Source: Anaerolineales bacterium | Lineage (GTDB): Bacteria; Chloroflexota; Anaerolineae; Anaerolineales; UBA4823 | Direction: 5' to 3' | Length of the DNA stretch: 61,913 bases | NCBI GenBank assembly: GCA_003105035.1 | Contig: PQAL01000032.1 | Location: 1-61,913, forward strand | In this document: piece by piece, positions 8,179 through 16,251 of the stretch | Layout of the letters: every line of letters starts with the position of its first letter | Numbering within the stretch: the first letter of the stretch is position 1 | Program-made: the position numbers and the translations under genes | The notes under the pieces: generated by a model | The model's database searches: none | The model's input: the letters and a program-made list of their open reading frames with translations, nothing else | Told to the model about the DNA's origin: nothing

Positions 8179-9663
8179 ATGGAAGACCTGACACTCTATG
8201 ACTACTTGTGTATCCCCAGAGATGCCTCCCAGGAGGAAATTCGGCGTGCATACCGCCAGCTCGTCTTGCACCTGCATCCCGATACCAATGTCAATAAGGG
8301 TGATACCCAGCTTTTTCTGGATATTCAACAAGCCTATGAAAGTTTGTCAGATCCGATCAAGAAAGATGATTACGATAGGCACCTGCCGGCTGAGTCTCCA
8401 CTTGATTATCCCATTGCGATAAAAACAAGCTATAGCCAGCCAGTCGTGGCTCGTTTACCAGAACCGCAGCTGGTTTATGCACTACTCGATTTGACCTTGA
8501 TCGCAGACACGAAGGAATGGGTTTCTTCAACTCCCTTGAATATTTCAATGGTTGTTGATTGTTCCACATCAATGCAGGGTATCAGGTTGGATGCGGTAAA
8601 AATGACAGTCATTGACTGCCTGCGCAAGCTTCAGCCAAGTGATATTTTCTCCCTGGTTAAATTTAACGATTTTGCTGAGCTGCTCCTTCCACCGGTAAAT
8701 CAGGCAGACATAAAGTCTGCGGAGATGAAAGTGCAGCTGCTCCGAGCAGAAGGTGGCACGGAGATTTATAAAGGGTTGGAAATGGGTTTTACCCAGGTCA
8801 ATAAAAATTTTTCTACCCAGAGAATTAATCACATCATCCTGGTAACGGATGGTCGTACGTACGGGGATGAAGCCCAATGCCAGCAGCTTGCTGAACAATG
8901 TGCAGCTTCACAGATTGGTATCAGCGCACTCGGCATCGGAAATGAGTGGAATGATCGTTTCCTCGACCAAATCACCGCGAATACAGGTGGAATTTGTAAA
9001 TACATTCCTGATAGTGGTGATATCCGCAACACAATCCTTGATGAAATTTCTCGCCTCGGCTCATGCTTAACCGAACAAATTAACTATAATATTCACATAC
9101 CTGAACATATCGAGATATCCTCCATCTACCGCCTCCAACCAGATGCATCTCCACTTGAGCCACGTTCACCAATAAATCTGGGGAATCTGCCACACTTTGG
9201 CAATATGAATGTCTTGTTTGAGTTTACAGTCAAGGATATTCCGTCCGGTACAGCTGACCTTACACTTTCTAAAGGTTTTATCTACTACGAGATTCCTCGC
9301 CACACCCGCAAAACCAGGTATGTCAATCGCTTGGCTTTCTCCCTGCCGGTAAGTTCCGAGCCTGTAAAATCACTCCCACCCACATCGATCTTGAATGCGA
9401 TAACATTCCTATCGCTTTACCACATGCAGGAGCGCGCAAGCGTCGAGATGAACAAGGGCAATCACACCTCAGCAGCCAGGTACATGGAGAATATGGCTAC
9501 TCAGCTTTTACAGAAGGGTGAACGCAATCTGGCACAATCAGTGCTGACTGAAGTGACGAACCTCCGCAATAATCAATCCTTCAGTGAAGATGGAGAAAAA
9601 AGGATAAAATATGGTACTCGGGCTTTGCTTCTCCCGCCAGGGGGCAAGCCGAATAAACTATGA
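8179..9663 (+). CDS. J-domain and von Willebrand factor A domain fusion protein
   Basis: 494 residues from ATG 8179, which has AAGG 9 bases upstream; a TTG at 8170 lies directly after the phosphatase stop and is less likely. Residues 5-70 form a DnaJ-type J domain with HPD at 33-35, so it could stimulate an Hsp70 ATPase. Residues ~118-300 form a VWA domain with the metal-ion motif DCSTS (127-131), the later Thr in GGTEIY and the VTDGRTYGD strand. The rest is a beta-rich region and a C-terminal helical segment. The protein lacks a signal peptide. VWA proteins beside kinase/PP2C pairs occur in the TerY-P triads and in type VI post-translational control; a fused J domain is unusual. Its place in the operon suggests a scaffold or effector of the kinase. 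Confidence 0.88.
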   Translation: MEDLTLYDYLCIPRDASQEEIRRAYRQLVLHLHPDTNVNKGDTQLFLDIQQAYESLSDPIKKDDYDRHLPAESPLDYPIAIKTSYSQPVVARLPEPQLVYALLDLTLIADTKEWVSSTPLNISMVVDCSTSMQGIRLDAVKMTVIDCLRKLQPSDIFSLVKFNDFAELLLPPVNQADIKSAEMKVQLLRAEGGTEIYKGLEMGFTQVNKNFSTQRINHIILVTDGRTYGDEAQCQQLAEQCAASQIGISALGIGNEWNDRFLDQITANTGGICKYIPDSGDIRNTILDEISRLGSCLTEQINYNIHIPEHIEISSIYRLQPDASPLEPRSPINLGNLPHFGNMNVLFEFTVKDIPSGTADLTLSKGFIYYEIPRHTRKTRYVNRLAFSLPVSSEPVKSLPPTSILNAITFLSLYHMQERASVEMNKGNHTSAARYMENMATQLLQKGERNLAQSVLTEVTNLRNNQSFSEDGEKRIKYGTRALLLPPGGKPNKL

Positions 9664-10169
9664 TCAGCTGTCCAAACTGTGGGAATAAAGAACTACCCGG
9701 CGCACTTTTTTGTAAAGAGTGCGGCACTCAATTTACTTCTTTCCGTGAGCCAACCCTGGTGATACCTACCAGCCTCGGAGATCAGCTTCGCAAAAACGCT
9801 GATCATGATCCTGACCACGCATTGCCAATGAACCCTGAAAATCCTCGCTTGTCTTTGTTTCTGGTGGAATCAGGTGAAGTAATTACTCTCGAGGGGCTCA
9901 CTGAGTTCACTATCGGCAGGTCATCGGAAGATCAACCCATCCTGCCCGATGTTGACCTGGCACCTTATCACGCATATGAGTATGGAGTATCCCGTTTGCA
10001 TGCTTCCATTGAAATCAACCAGTCATCAATAATCCTGATCGATTTCGGTGCAGCCAATGGGTCGTCACTAAATGGCCAAAAAATGACTCCGAATAAACCA
10101 TATCCGATCACACACGGCGATATATTTTCCTTGGGAAAAATGAAGATTCAGCTTCTCGTGAATCGCTAA
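9660..10169 (+). CDS. Zinc-ribbon and FHA domain protein
   Basis: 169 residues. An N-terminal zinc ribbon (CPNCG ... CKECG, residues 4-21) is followed by a short linker and an FHA domain at about 75-165. The phosphothreonine-binding signature is present: TIGRSS, SRLHASIE and AANGSSLNG. FHA domains bind phosphothreonine peptides, so this is the likely reader of the upstream kinase. The start overlaps the stop of the J-VWA gene by four bases (ATGA), indicating translational coupling. Confidence 0.9.
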   Translation: MISCPNCGNKELPGALFCKECGTQFTSFREPTLVIPTSLGDQLRKNADHDPDHALPMNPENPRLSLFLVESGEVITLEGLTEFTIGRSSEDQPILPDVDLAPYHAYEYGVSRLHASIEINQSSIILIDFGAANGSSLNGQKMTPNKPYPITHGDIFSLGKMKIQLLVNR

Positions 10170-10185
10170 GAAATGTGAGGTAGCT

Positions 10186-10428
10186 ATGCCCTACACAATC
10201 ATCCTACACCCTGCCGGTGAAGAGCCAATTATAGGCGAAGTGGAAGAGTTACCACTGCCAACCGACATCACCATTACCGTTAATTCCCCAAGACGGATTG
10301 ATGGGAAAGAGCTGCATTACCTATCTGAAAGTGTTCTGACTGTGATTTGGCCGATTGCCAGGTTGAATTTTATTGAAATATTACCGACTAAAGCAGAAGA
10401 AGAGATCATTGGCTTTGTTCGAGAATGA
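10186..10428 (+). CDS. Small protein of unknown function in the kinase operon
   Basis: 80 residues, no recognised domain. It is acidic, with no Cys, no membrane span and no signal peptide, and looks mostly beta-stranded (YTIILHPAG, TDITITVNSP, VLTVIWPIARLNFIEIL). GTGAGGTAGCT provides a weak ribosome site. It sits 16 bp after the FHA gene and overlaps the response-regulator start by four bases, so it is a genuine coupled member of the operon. It could be an adaptor; nothing in the sequence gives a function. Confidence 0.7.
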   Translation: MPYTIILHPAGEEPIIGEVEELPLPTDITITVNSPRRIDGKELHYLSESVLTVIWPIARLNFIEILPTKAEEEIIGFVRE

Positions 10429-11207
10429 ACGAAATGATGCCAGATACTCATTTTAAAAACTATCGCATCCTGGTTGTCGACGACGAACAAAGGATGGCAA
10501 AATTCATCCGTTTGAACCTGGAACACGATGGATTCCGTGTCGCGGAAGCATTCACCGGCACTCAGGCAATGGACCGGCTACGTACCTCCATGCCTGACCT
10601 GGTCCTGCTCGATGTGATGCTGCCTGATCTGGATGGCTTTGAGGTGCTAAAAATGATCCGCGCCATAAGCACCGTGCCAGTGATCATGGTGACAGCTAAA
10701 GGGGAGGAAGAAGAACGCATCCATGGGTTAGAGCTGGGTGCCGATGACTACGTCACCAAACCATTCAGTCCACGCGAATTGGTAAGCCGGGTCAGGGCTG
10801 TTTTGCGACGTACCGAGCTGACAACAGATAGCACGCATGGGTTGATTGAAGTCGATGACCGGTTGAAGATCGATTTCGACCGGCATGAAGTATGGTTAGA
10901 AGGAAAGCTGGTTAATTTACGCCCGACCGAATACCGTTTGCTATATTATCTCGTGCAGAATGCTGGCTGGGTGGTATCCCATGATCAAATACTTACCAAT
11001 GTCTGGGGCTATGAGTACCGCGATCAACCGCATTATGTTCGCCTTTATATAAATTATTTACGTCAAAAAATCGAGAAAGATCCAGCTCTACCGGTGTATA
11101 TCCAAACTGAACGGGGTTTAGGTTATCGTTTTGTTGACTTCCGGCGCGAGCATCCTCAGGAACCACCGGATAAATACCCTGCTCAAGCCGATGGAAATCC
11201 TTCCTGA
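10425..11207 (+). CDS. OmpR/PhoB-family response regulator
   Basis: 260 residues. The receiver domain (~13-125) has VVDDE, the phosphoacceptor Asp in LVLLDVMLPDLDG, the Thr in VTAKG and the Lys in DDYVTKPFS. A winged-helix DNA-binding domain follows (~145-240), with LRPTEYRLLYYL, VWGYEY and the RGLGYRF wing. The protein is a transcription factor. No histidine kinase gene is adjacent; the start overlaps the stop of the 80-aa gene. It may be served by a distant histidine kinase or be a target of the Ser/Thr kinase; neither is shown by the sequence. Confidence 0.92.
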   Translation: MNEMMPDTHFKNYRILVVDDEQRMAKFIRLNLEHDGFRVAEAFTGTQAMDRLRTSMPDLVLLDVMLPDLDGFEVLKMIRAISTVPVIMVTAKGEEEERIHGLELGADDYVTKPFSPRELVSRVRAVLRRTELTTDSTHGLIEVDDRLKIDFDRHEVWLEGKLVNLRPTEYRLLYYLVQNAGWVVSHDQILTNVWGYEYRDQPHYVRLYINYLRQKIEKDPALPVYIQTERGLGYRFVDFRREHPQEPPDKYPAQADGNPS

Positions 11208-11231
11208 TATTTGTAGTTAAAGGTGGAAAAT

Positions 11232-11888
11232 ATGACCAATAAACAAAGGATATTGCTGGTAGATGATCACGAGGTTGTACGTTTGGGTTTGAAATCCTTA
11301 CTTGAGCGCCATCCAAGTTTTGAGGTCGTTGCTGAAGCGAGCACAGCCCGAGAAGCAGTGGAACGCGTTGCTGCCTTTACCCCGGATGTGGTGGTCATGG
11401 ATATCCGCTTGCCGGGTGGCTCAGGAATCGAGGCTTGCCAGGAGATCGTAGACAAGTACCCCGATACGAAAGTCATCATGCTTACCTCCTATGCCGAAGA
11501 TGAAATGCTCTTCTCAGCGATCCGCGCTGGAGCTGCAGGTTATGTGCTAAAGCAGATCGGGGGGGAAGATCTGATCAAAGCCATCGAGGCGGTTGGCCGA
11601 GGGGAAGCTTTGCTTGATCCTGCAGTAACCCAACGAATCTTCCAGGAAGTCCGCAAAGCTGCCAGGGAAGAAGAAGCCTCTGCCTTTTCTGCACTCACTC
11701 AGCAGGAACGGCATGTCTTGATGCTTGTGTCGGAGGGCAAAACGAATCGTGAAATCGCCAAGGCACTCTTCCTGGGAGAAGGGACAGTGCGAAATTACGT
11801 CAGCAGTATTCTTTCCAAGCTTGGCGTCAGTAACCGTGCTGAAGCAGCTGCATATGCGGTTGAGCATAATTTAAAGGATTATCTATAG
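11232..11888 (+). CDS. NarL/LuxR-family response regulator
   Basis: 218 residues from ATG 11232, which has AGGTGG five bases upstream; the in-frame GTG at 11223 lies inside that site. The receiver domain has LVDDHE, the phosphorylatable Asp in [11 protein letters not shown], the Thr in MLTSYA and the Lys in GYVLKQ. The C-terminal LuxR helix-turn-helix includes [22 protein letters not shown]. It follows the OmpR-type regulator by 24 bp, giving two regulators in a row without a cognate histidine kinase. Confidence 0.92.
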   Translation: MTNKQRILLVDDHEVVRLGLKSLLERHPSFEVVAEASTAREAVERVAAFTPDVVVMDIRLPGGSGIEACQEIVDKYPDTKVIMLTSYAEDEMLFSAIRAGAAGYVLKQIGGEDLIKAIEAVGRGEALLDPAVTQRIFQEVRKAAREEEASAFSALTQQERHVLMLVSEGKTNREIAKALFLGEGTVRNYVSSILSKLGVSNRAEAAAYAVEHNLKDYL

Positions 11889-12033
11889 CAATCTTTATGA
11901 ATATTTTTGTTTCACACTGCCAGTTTCGAATGCTCTGAAATCCTCCAAAATAGTATAGTTCCAGCAGGTTTTACGTAACCAAATCCAATTATTTCCGTAT
12001 ACAGAACTAAATCGTTACTAAAGGAGATATGCA

Positions 12034-12531
12034 ATGAACGAAATACAACCTTCAGAAAATATGCCTCCTGTTCCGCAGGAAGAAGTACTCCCTCCCCAGG
12101 CACCCCCTCCTCAAGCATCTCCTCAAGGATTGAGCACTTCGGAGGAACATACCTGGGCTATGCTTGCCCATCTAAGTATCTTGCTCAATCTAATCACTGG
12201 CTTCCTGGGTGTGATTACTGCCCTGGTGATTCACTTGGTCTATAAAGAACGCTCAAACTACGTTGCCTACCAGTCGATGCAAGCCTTCTTATTCCAATTA
12301 ATTTGGTGGGTCGGCGGAGGCTTGTTAGTGGGACTTACTTGGGTTATAGCTGGCACTCTTACCGCAGTTATTGTAGGGATTTGTTTGTGGCCGGTTGCTT
12401 GCCTGATTACTTTCATACCTGTTGCCGCTTTGGTTTACGGGATCATTGGTGCCGTTAAAGCCAATTCTGGTGAAGATTTCAAGTATTGGCTGATTGGTGA
12501 TTGGGTGCGTGGCGAACTGACCCGCTCTTGA
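12034..12531 (+). CDS. DUF4870-family membrane protein
   Basis: 165 residues. The first ~40 are rich in Pro, Gln and Glu (cytoplasmic or disordered). Next comes the DUF4870 signature TWAMLAHLSILLNLITGFLG, then HLVYKERSNYVAYQSMQA with its conserved basic loop, then two to three further membrane segments and a final KYWLIGDWV. AAAGGAGA precedes the ATG. DUF4870 proteins are small bacterial inner-membrane proteins with no defined function. The promoter of the glycine operon overlaps its stop codon. Confidence 0.85.
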   Translation: MNEIQPSENMPPVPQEEVLPPQAPPPQASPQGLSTSEEHTWAMLAHLSILLNLITGFLGVITALVIHLVYKERSNYVAYQSMQAFLFQLIWWVGGGLLVGLTWVIAGTLTAVIVGICLWPVACLITFIPVAALVYGIIGAVKANSGEDFKYWLIGDWVRGELTRS

Positions 12532-12556
12532 CTTTTGCCTGATAAAACCTTAGAAT
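12528..12556 (+). promoter_or_regulatory. Promoter of the glycine-riboswitch operon
   Basis: TTGACT (12528-12533) and TAGAAT (12551-12556) are spaced by exactly 17 bp, just upstream of the riboswitch. The -35 box overlaps the TGA stop of the DUF4870 gene. A transcript from here would begin near 12563 and include the whole riboswitch. Confidence 0.62.
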
Positions 12557-12574
12557 TAGCCGGCTGCAGTCAAG

Positions 12575-12777
12575 GAAACAAAGAAGAGACCTGGTGATCA
12601 CCAGGCACCGAAGGGGCAAGCCTCATTTTGATGATCGAGGTGAAACTCTCAGGTAGAAGGACTTTGTTTCTAGAAAGCTCTGAAGAGCCAGTTTTATTCG
12701 ATCGCTGGCACCGTTGGGGCAAACGCTCTCGCAAGTCTACAACTTCGAAGCGCTAATCTCTCAGGTAGAATACAGAG
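12575..12777 (+). ncRNA. Tandem glycine riboswitch (two aptamers)
   Basis: Two glycine-aptamer cores lie in series. Aptamer 1 is closed by GAAACAAAG (12575-12583) pairing with CTTTGTTTC (12662-12670) and contains CCGAAGGGGCAAGCC and CTCTCAGGTAGAAGGAC. Aptamer 2 contains GGCACCGTTGGGGCAAACG and CTCTCAGGTAGAAT, and its closing stem can form from CTCTG (12678-12682) with CAGAG (12773-12777). Both are standard glycine-riboswitch landmarks. It lies directly upstream of gcvH-gcvPA-gcvPB, the expected target. The CAGAG strand is shared with the following terminator, which implies that glycine binding blocks termination and turns the operon on. Confidence 0.95.
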
Positions 12778-12809
12778 ACGCACATGTACGAGTGCGTCTC
12801 TGTTTATTT
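12772..12809 (+). terminator. Riboswitch expression-platform terminator
   Basis: A 12-bp perfect stem, ACAGAGACGCAC (12772-12783) with GTGCGTCTCTGT (12792-12803), and an 8-base loop are followed by a T-rich run. The 5' arm overlaps the closing stem of aptamer 2, so the two structures cannot form together. Confidence 0.88.
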
Positions 12810-12879
12810 ACATTTTATGCCTTGTGTATATGCTAGTTCGTATTAAAATCTACCTACAACCTTTCATTGGAGGCATCTC

Positions 12880-13266
12880 ATGAACATTCCCAGTAACTTG
12901 AAATATTCCGAAAGCAACGAATGGATCAATTTTGAAGGAAAGACCGGCACAGTTGGCATATCTGATTATGCTCAAAATCAGCTATCAGATATCGTCTTTG
13001 CTGAAGTCATCGTTAGTGAAGGGGATCAGATAAAAAAAGGTGACACGATTGCTACAGTTGAATCAGTCAAAGCTGCCGCGGATGTGTATTCTCCGGTATC
13101 CGGTACAGTCACGAGCGTCAATGAAGATTTGGGCGGTGCACCCGAGGTGATCAATACCGATCCGTATGGTGCTGCCTGGATCATTAAAATCGAGCTGGCA
13201 GATCCTGGTGAACTGAATGCCTTGTTGGATGCTACTGCCTACGAAAAATCGATCCAGGAAGGATAA
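12880..13266 (+). CDS. gcvH: Glycine cleavage system H protein
   Basis: 128 residues, normal for GcvH. It carries the aminomethyl group on lipoamide between the P, T and L proteins. The lipoylation site is Lys64 in ATVESVKAAADVYSP. The start MNIPSNLKYSESNEW and the GTVGISDYAQNQLSDIVF stretch are typical. TTGGAGG precedes the ATG. It is the first gene after the glycine riboswitch and is followed 11 bp later by gcvPA. No lipoate ligase or dihydrolipoyl dehydrogenase gene is present in the window. Confidence 0.96.
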   Translation: MNIPSNLKYSESNEWINFEGKTGTVGISDYAQNQLSDIVFAEVIVSEGDQIKKGDTIATVESVKAAADVYSPVSGTVTSVNEDLGGAPEVINTDPYGAAWIIKIELADPGELNALLDATAYEKSIQEG

Positions 13267-13277
13267 TAGGAGCAATT

Positions 13278-14627
13278 ATGTTTATTCCTCATACAGATGC
13301 CGATCGGCAGGCAATGCTGCAAACGATCGGCATTGACAGGCTGGAAGACCTGTTCAGGGATATTCCAGCCAAGCACCGGTTCCCAAGTTTAGACCTACCG
13401 CCTGCCCTAACTGAGATGGAAGCTTCAGCCTCGTTACAGGATATCGCCCAGGCGAATGAAAGTGTGCGAGAATTATCCTGTTTTCTGGGCGCAGGTGCAT
13501 ATAACCACTATGTTCCGGCTGCTGTTGATGCGATCATTAGACGGGGAGAATTCTTGACGGCTTATACACCCTACCAACCCGAATTGTCTCAGGGCACCTT
13601 ACAAGCAATTTTCGAATACCAAAGTAATGTCGCGGCTCTGACGGGTATGGAGGTCTGTAATGCCTCCCATTATGATGGTGCGACTGCAGTGGCTGAGGCT
13701 GTCAACATGGCTTACGCAAATTTCCGGGGGAAACGCAACAAGGTCATCCTTTCTCCGGCACTCCACCCGCAGTACCGCCAGACTGTCCGGACTTATGCTG
13801 AAGGAACACCACTCCAAATCGTCGGTGATGAGCCTGGTGCAGATTTGCTGGCTGATCCCACCTACCTGATACCCCAGGTCGATGTGAATACTGCCCTGGT
13901 GGTGGTCCAATATCCCGACTTCTTTGGGCGAATTTATGACTATACGAACCTGGCAGAAGCGGTGCATTCCATGGGCGCCTTGCTGGCCGTTTCCGTCAAC
14001 CCAATCGCTTTGGGATTGCTCAAAGCCCCAGGATTTATGAATGCTGATATTGTCACAGGTGAAGGCCAACCTTTGGGAATACCCCTATCTTTCGGTGGGC
14101 CATATCTGGGTTTATTTGCTACCCGCAAAGAATATGTGCGAAAAATGGCTGGACGCCTGGCAGGTGAAACGGTTGATAACCGCGGCCAGCGAGCTTATGT
14201 TTTAACCTTAACTGCGCGTGAGCAGCATATCCGTCGCGAAAAAGCAACCTCGAATATCTGCACCAACCAGGGATTAATGGCCCTGGCCTCCACAGTATAT
14301 ATGAGCCTGTTGGGCAAAAACGGTCTGCGCCAGGTCGCCGAGCTCTGCTACCACAAGGCGCACTATGCTGCGGAAGTCATCTCCCGGCTGCCTGGATATT
14401 CCCTGTGGTCTAGCACGCAGTTCTTTAACGAATTCGTAATTAAGACCCCTGCACCAGTTTCAGAAGTAAATGATCTACTGCTTGACCATGATATCCTGGG
14501 AGGATACGACCTGAGCCAGGATTATCCTACCCTTCCCAACCATCTGCTTGTGGCAGTGACAGAAATGAATTCCCGCGAGGATATTGACCAGTTCGCGGAA
14601 GTGCTGTCGGAGGTGTCAAATGGGTGA
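13278..14627 (+). CDS. gcvPA: Glycine dehydrogenase (decarboxylating) subunit 1
   Basis: 449 residues. This is the N-terminal half of the P protein in its two-subunit form, which decarboxylates glycine with pyridoxal phosphate and passes the aminomethyl group to GcvH. Family landmarks include CFLGAGAYNHYVPAAV, FLTAYTPYQPELSQGTLQ, NASHYDGATA, GEGQPLGIPLSFGGPYLG and the REQHIRREKATSNICTNQ segment. The PLP lysine is on the partner subunit. It overlaps gcvPB by 8 bases. Confidence 0.95.
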   Translation: MFIPHTDADRQAMLQTIGIDRLEDLFRDIPAKHRFPSLDLPPALTEMEASASLQDIAQANESVRELSCFLGAGAYNHYVPAAVDAIIRRGEFLTAYTPYQPELSQGTLQAIFEYQSNVAALTGMEVCNASHYDGATAVAEAVNMAYANFRGKRNKVILSPALHPQYRQTVRTYAEGTPLQIVGDEPGADLLADPTYLIPQVDVNTALVVVQYPDFFGRIYDYTNLAEAVHSMGALLAVSVNPIALGLLKAPGFMNADIVTGEGQPLGIPLSFGGPYLGLFATRKEYVRKMAGRLAGETVDNRGQRAYVLTLTAREQHIRREKATSNICTNQGLMALASTVYMSLLGKNGLRQVAELCYHKAHYAAEVISRLPGYSLWSSTQFFNEFVIKTPAPVSEVNDLLLDHDILGGYDLSQDYPTLPNHLLVAVTEMNSREDIDQFAEVLSEVSNG

Positions 14628-16083
14628 GCCTCAATTATGTGAGATCTCCGTGACTGGTCGCCAGGGGGTCAGCTACCCTGCTCCTGACGTGCCACTCAGC
14701 CCCCTACCGGACGGTTTGCTTCGTGACGATCTGCCCATGCCTGAGTTGTCCGAGCTGGATGTGATCCGCCACTACACGCGCCTCTCTCAGCTGAACTACA
14801 GTATCGATACAGGATATTATCCATTGGGTTCCTGCACGATGAAATATAACCCGAAGATCAACGAAGAAACGGCTCGCTATTCTGGTTTTGCTCTCACCCA
14901 TCCGCTCCAACCTATCGAAACCGTCCAGGGCAACCTTGCACTGATGTACACCTTGCAGGAGTGGCTAAAAGAGATCGCCGGATTTGCCGGGGTAACTTTA
15001 CAACCAGCTGCTGGTGCACACGGTGAGCTGACCGGTGTGCTGATGATTCGAGCCTACCACCGCTCTCGCAACGATAACAAGCGGGATAAGATCCTCATTC
15101 CCGATTCAGCTCATGGCACTAACCCGGCTACATCGGCGATGAGTGGGATGCGGGTTGTTGAGATCAAGTCGGATGCCCGCGGCAATGTGGATCTGGAGGC
15201 ACTCCGCCTTGAATGTGACGACACCCTGGCGGGCTTGATGTTGACCAATCCCAACACCCTGGGTCTCTTTGATGAGCACGTGGAGGAAGTCATCCGCCTG
15301 GTCCACGCTGCTGGTGGATTGGTGTATGGAGACGGAGCGAACCTGAATGCGTTACTTAGCATTATTCGGCCAGGAGATGTGGGTTTCGATGTGATGCACT
15401 TCAATTTACATAAGACCTTCTCCACGCCTCATGGCGGTGGTGGACCAGGGTCAGGCCCTGTAGGTGTTGCCGCTCACCTGGTCGATTTTCTCCCATCACC
15501 GTTAGTAGCCATCCTTGAAAAAGGGGACGATGAGCTGCCACCCTTATACGGTTTTGTCACTCCCTCGAAAACCATTGGCAGAATGAAGTCATTTCACGGC
15601 CACTTCGGCATGCTCGTCCGTGCATTTACCTACATCAGCATGTTTGGCAGTGCTGGCTTGCGTCAAATTGCCGAGCATGCAGTACTGAACGCCAACTACC
15701 TGCTGGCCTTAATCAAAGATACCTACCACCTCCCATATGACAGGCTGTGCATGCATGAATTCGTTGTTGAAGGTCAGTGGCCCGATGCCCCAGATATCCA
15801 TGCCCTGGATATATCCAAACGTCTGATGGACTATAAGTTCCATCCACCCACCAACTATTTCCCATTGATTGTTCATGAGGCGTTGATGATCGAACCCACG
15901 GAATCTGAAAGTAAGGAAACCCTGGATGCATTTGCAGACACGTTGAAGAAAATCGCCGAAGAAGCCCATAAAGAACCAACACTGCTTAAGGAAGCCCCGC
16001 ATATCACCCCAGTGGGCCGGCTTGACGAAGTGAAAGCTGCCAAAGAATTAGTGTTATGTTGTGGAGTGGGTTCCCTGGAATAG
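14620..16083 (+). CDS. gcvPB: Glycine dehydrogenase (decarboxylating) subunit 2
   Basis: 487 residues from ATG 14620, preceded by GGAGGTG; the frame is open further upstream inside gcvPA, but those codons are not family-like. This is the PLP-binding half of glycine decarboxylase, with the Schiff-base Lys in NLHKTFSTPHGGGGPG and the YPLGSCTMKYNPK, PDSAHGTNPAT and YGDGANLNAL motifs. It overlaps the end of gcvPA by 8 bases, consistent with translational coupling and 1:1 assembly. A strong terminator follows within 12 bp. Confidence 0.96.
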   Translation: MGEPQLCEISVTGRQGVSYPAPDVPLSPLPDGLLRDDLPMPELSELDVIRHYTRLSQLNYSIDTGYYPLGSCTMKYNPKINEETARYSGFALTHPLQPIETVQGNLALMYTLQEWLKEIAGFAGVTLQPAAGAHGELTGVLMIRAYHRSRNDNKRDKILIPDSAHGTNPATSAMSGMRVVEIKSDARGNVDLEALRLECDDTLAGLMLTNPNTLGLFDEHVEEVIRLVHAAGGLVYGDGANLNALLSIIRPGDVGFDVMHFNLHKTFSTPHGGGGPGSGPVGVAAHLVDFLPSPLVAILEKGDDELPPLYGFVTPSKTIGRMKSFHGHFGMLVRAFTYISMFGSAGLRQIAEHAVLNANYLLALIKDTYHLPYDRLCMHEFVVEGQWPDAPDIHALDISKRLMDYKFHPPTNYFPLIVHEALMIEPTESESKETLDAFADTLKKIAEEAHKEPTLLKEAPHITPVGRLDEVKAAKELVLCCGVGSLE

Positions 16084-16093
16084 CAAACCATCG

Positions 16094-16127
16094 AAAAAGC
16101 CTGGTTTTTAGAAACCAGGCTTTTTTC
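16094..16127 (+). terminator. Rho-independent terminator after gcvPB
   Basis: AAAAAGCCTGGTTT and AAACCAGGCTTTTTT form a long stem with a five-base loop and a six-T tract, 11 bp after the gcvPB stop. Confidence 0.93.
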
Positions 16128-16251
16128 TTGCAACCCAAAGCATGGCCAAAGGATGAATGGTATCCGCTATTGTCACCTTACAGATTCCTAATTAAGCTAA
16201 GCTGGAGTTAATGTTACAATTGCCATTCGATTCCCTTACCGGTGATGATTT

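Noticed and set aside
13599-14069. 156-codon minus-strand frame inside gcvPA
   Set aside because: It is antisense to a conserved catalytic region and has no recognised motif or ribosome site.
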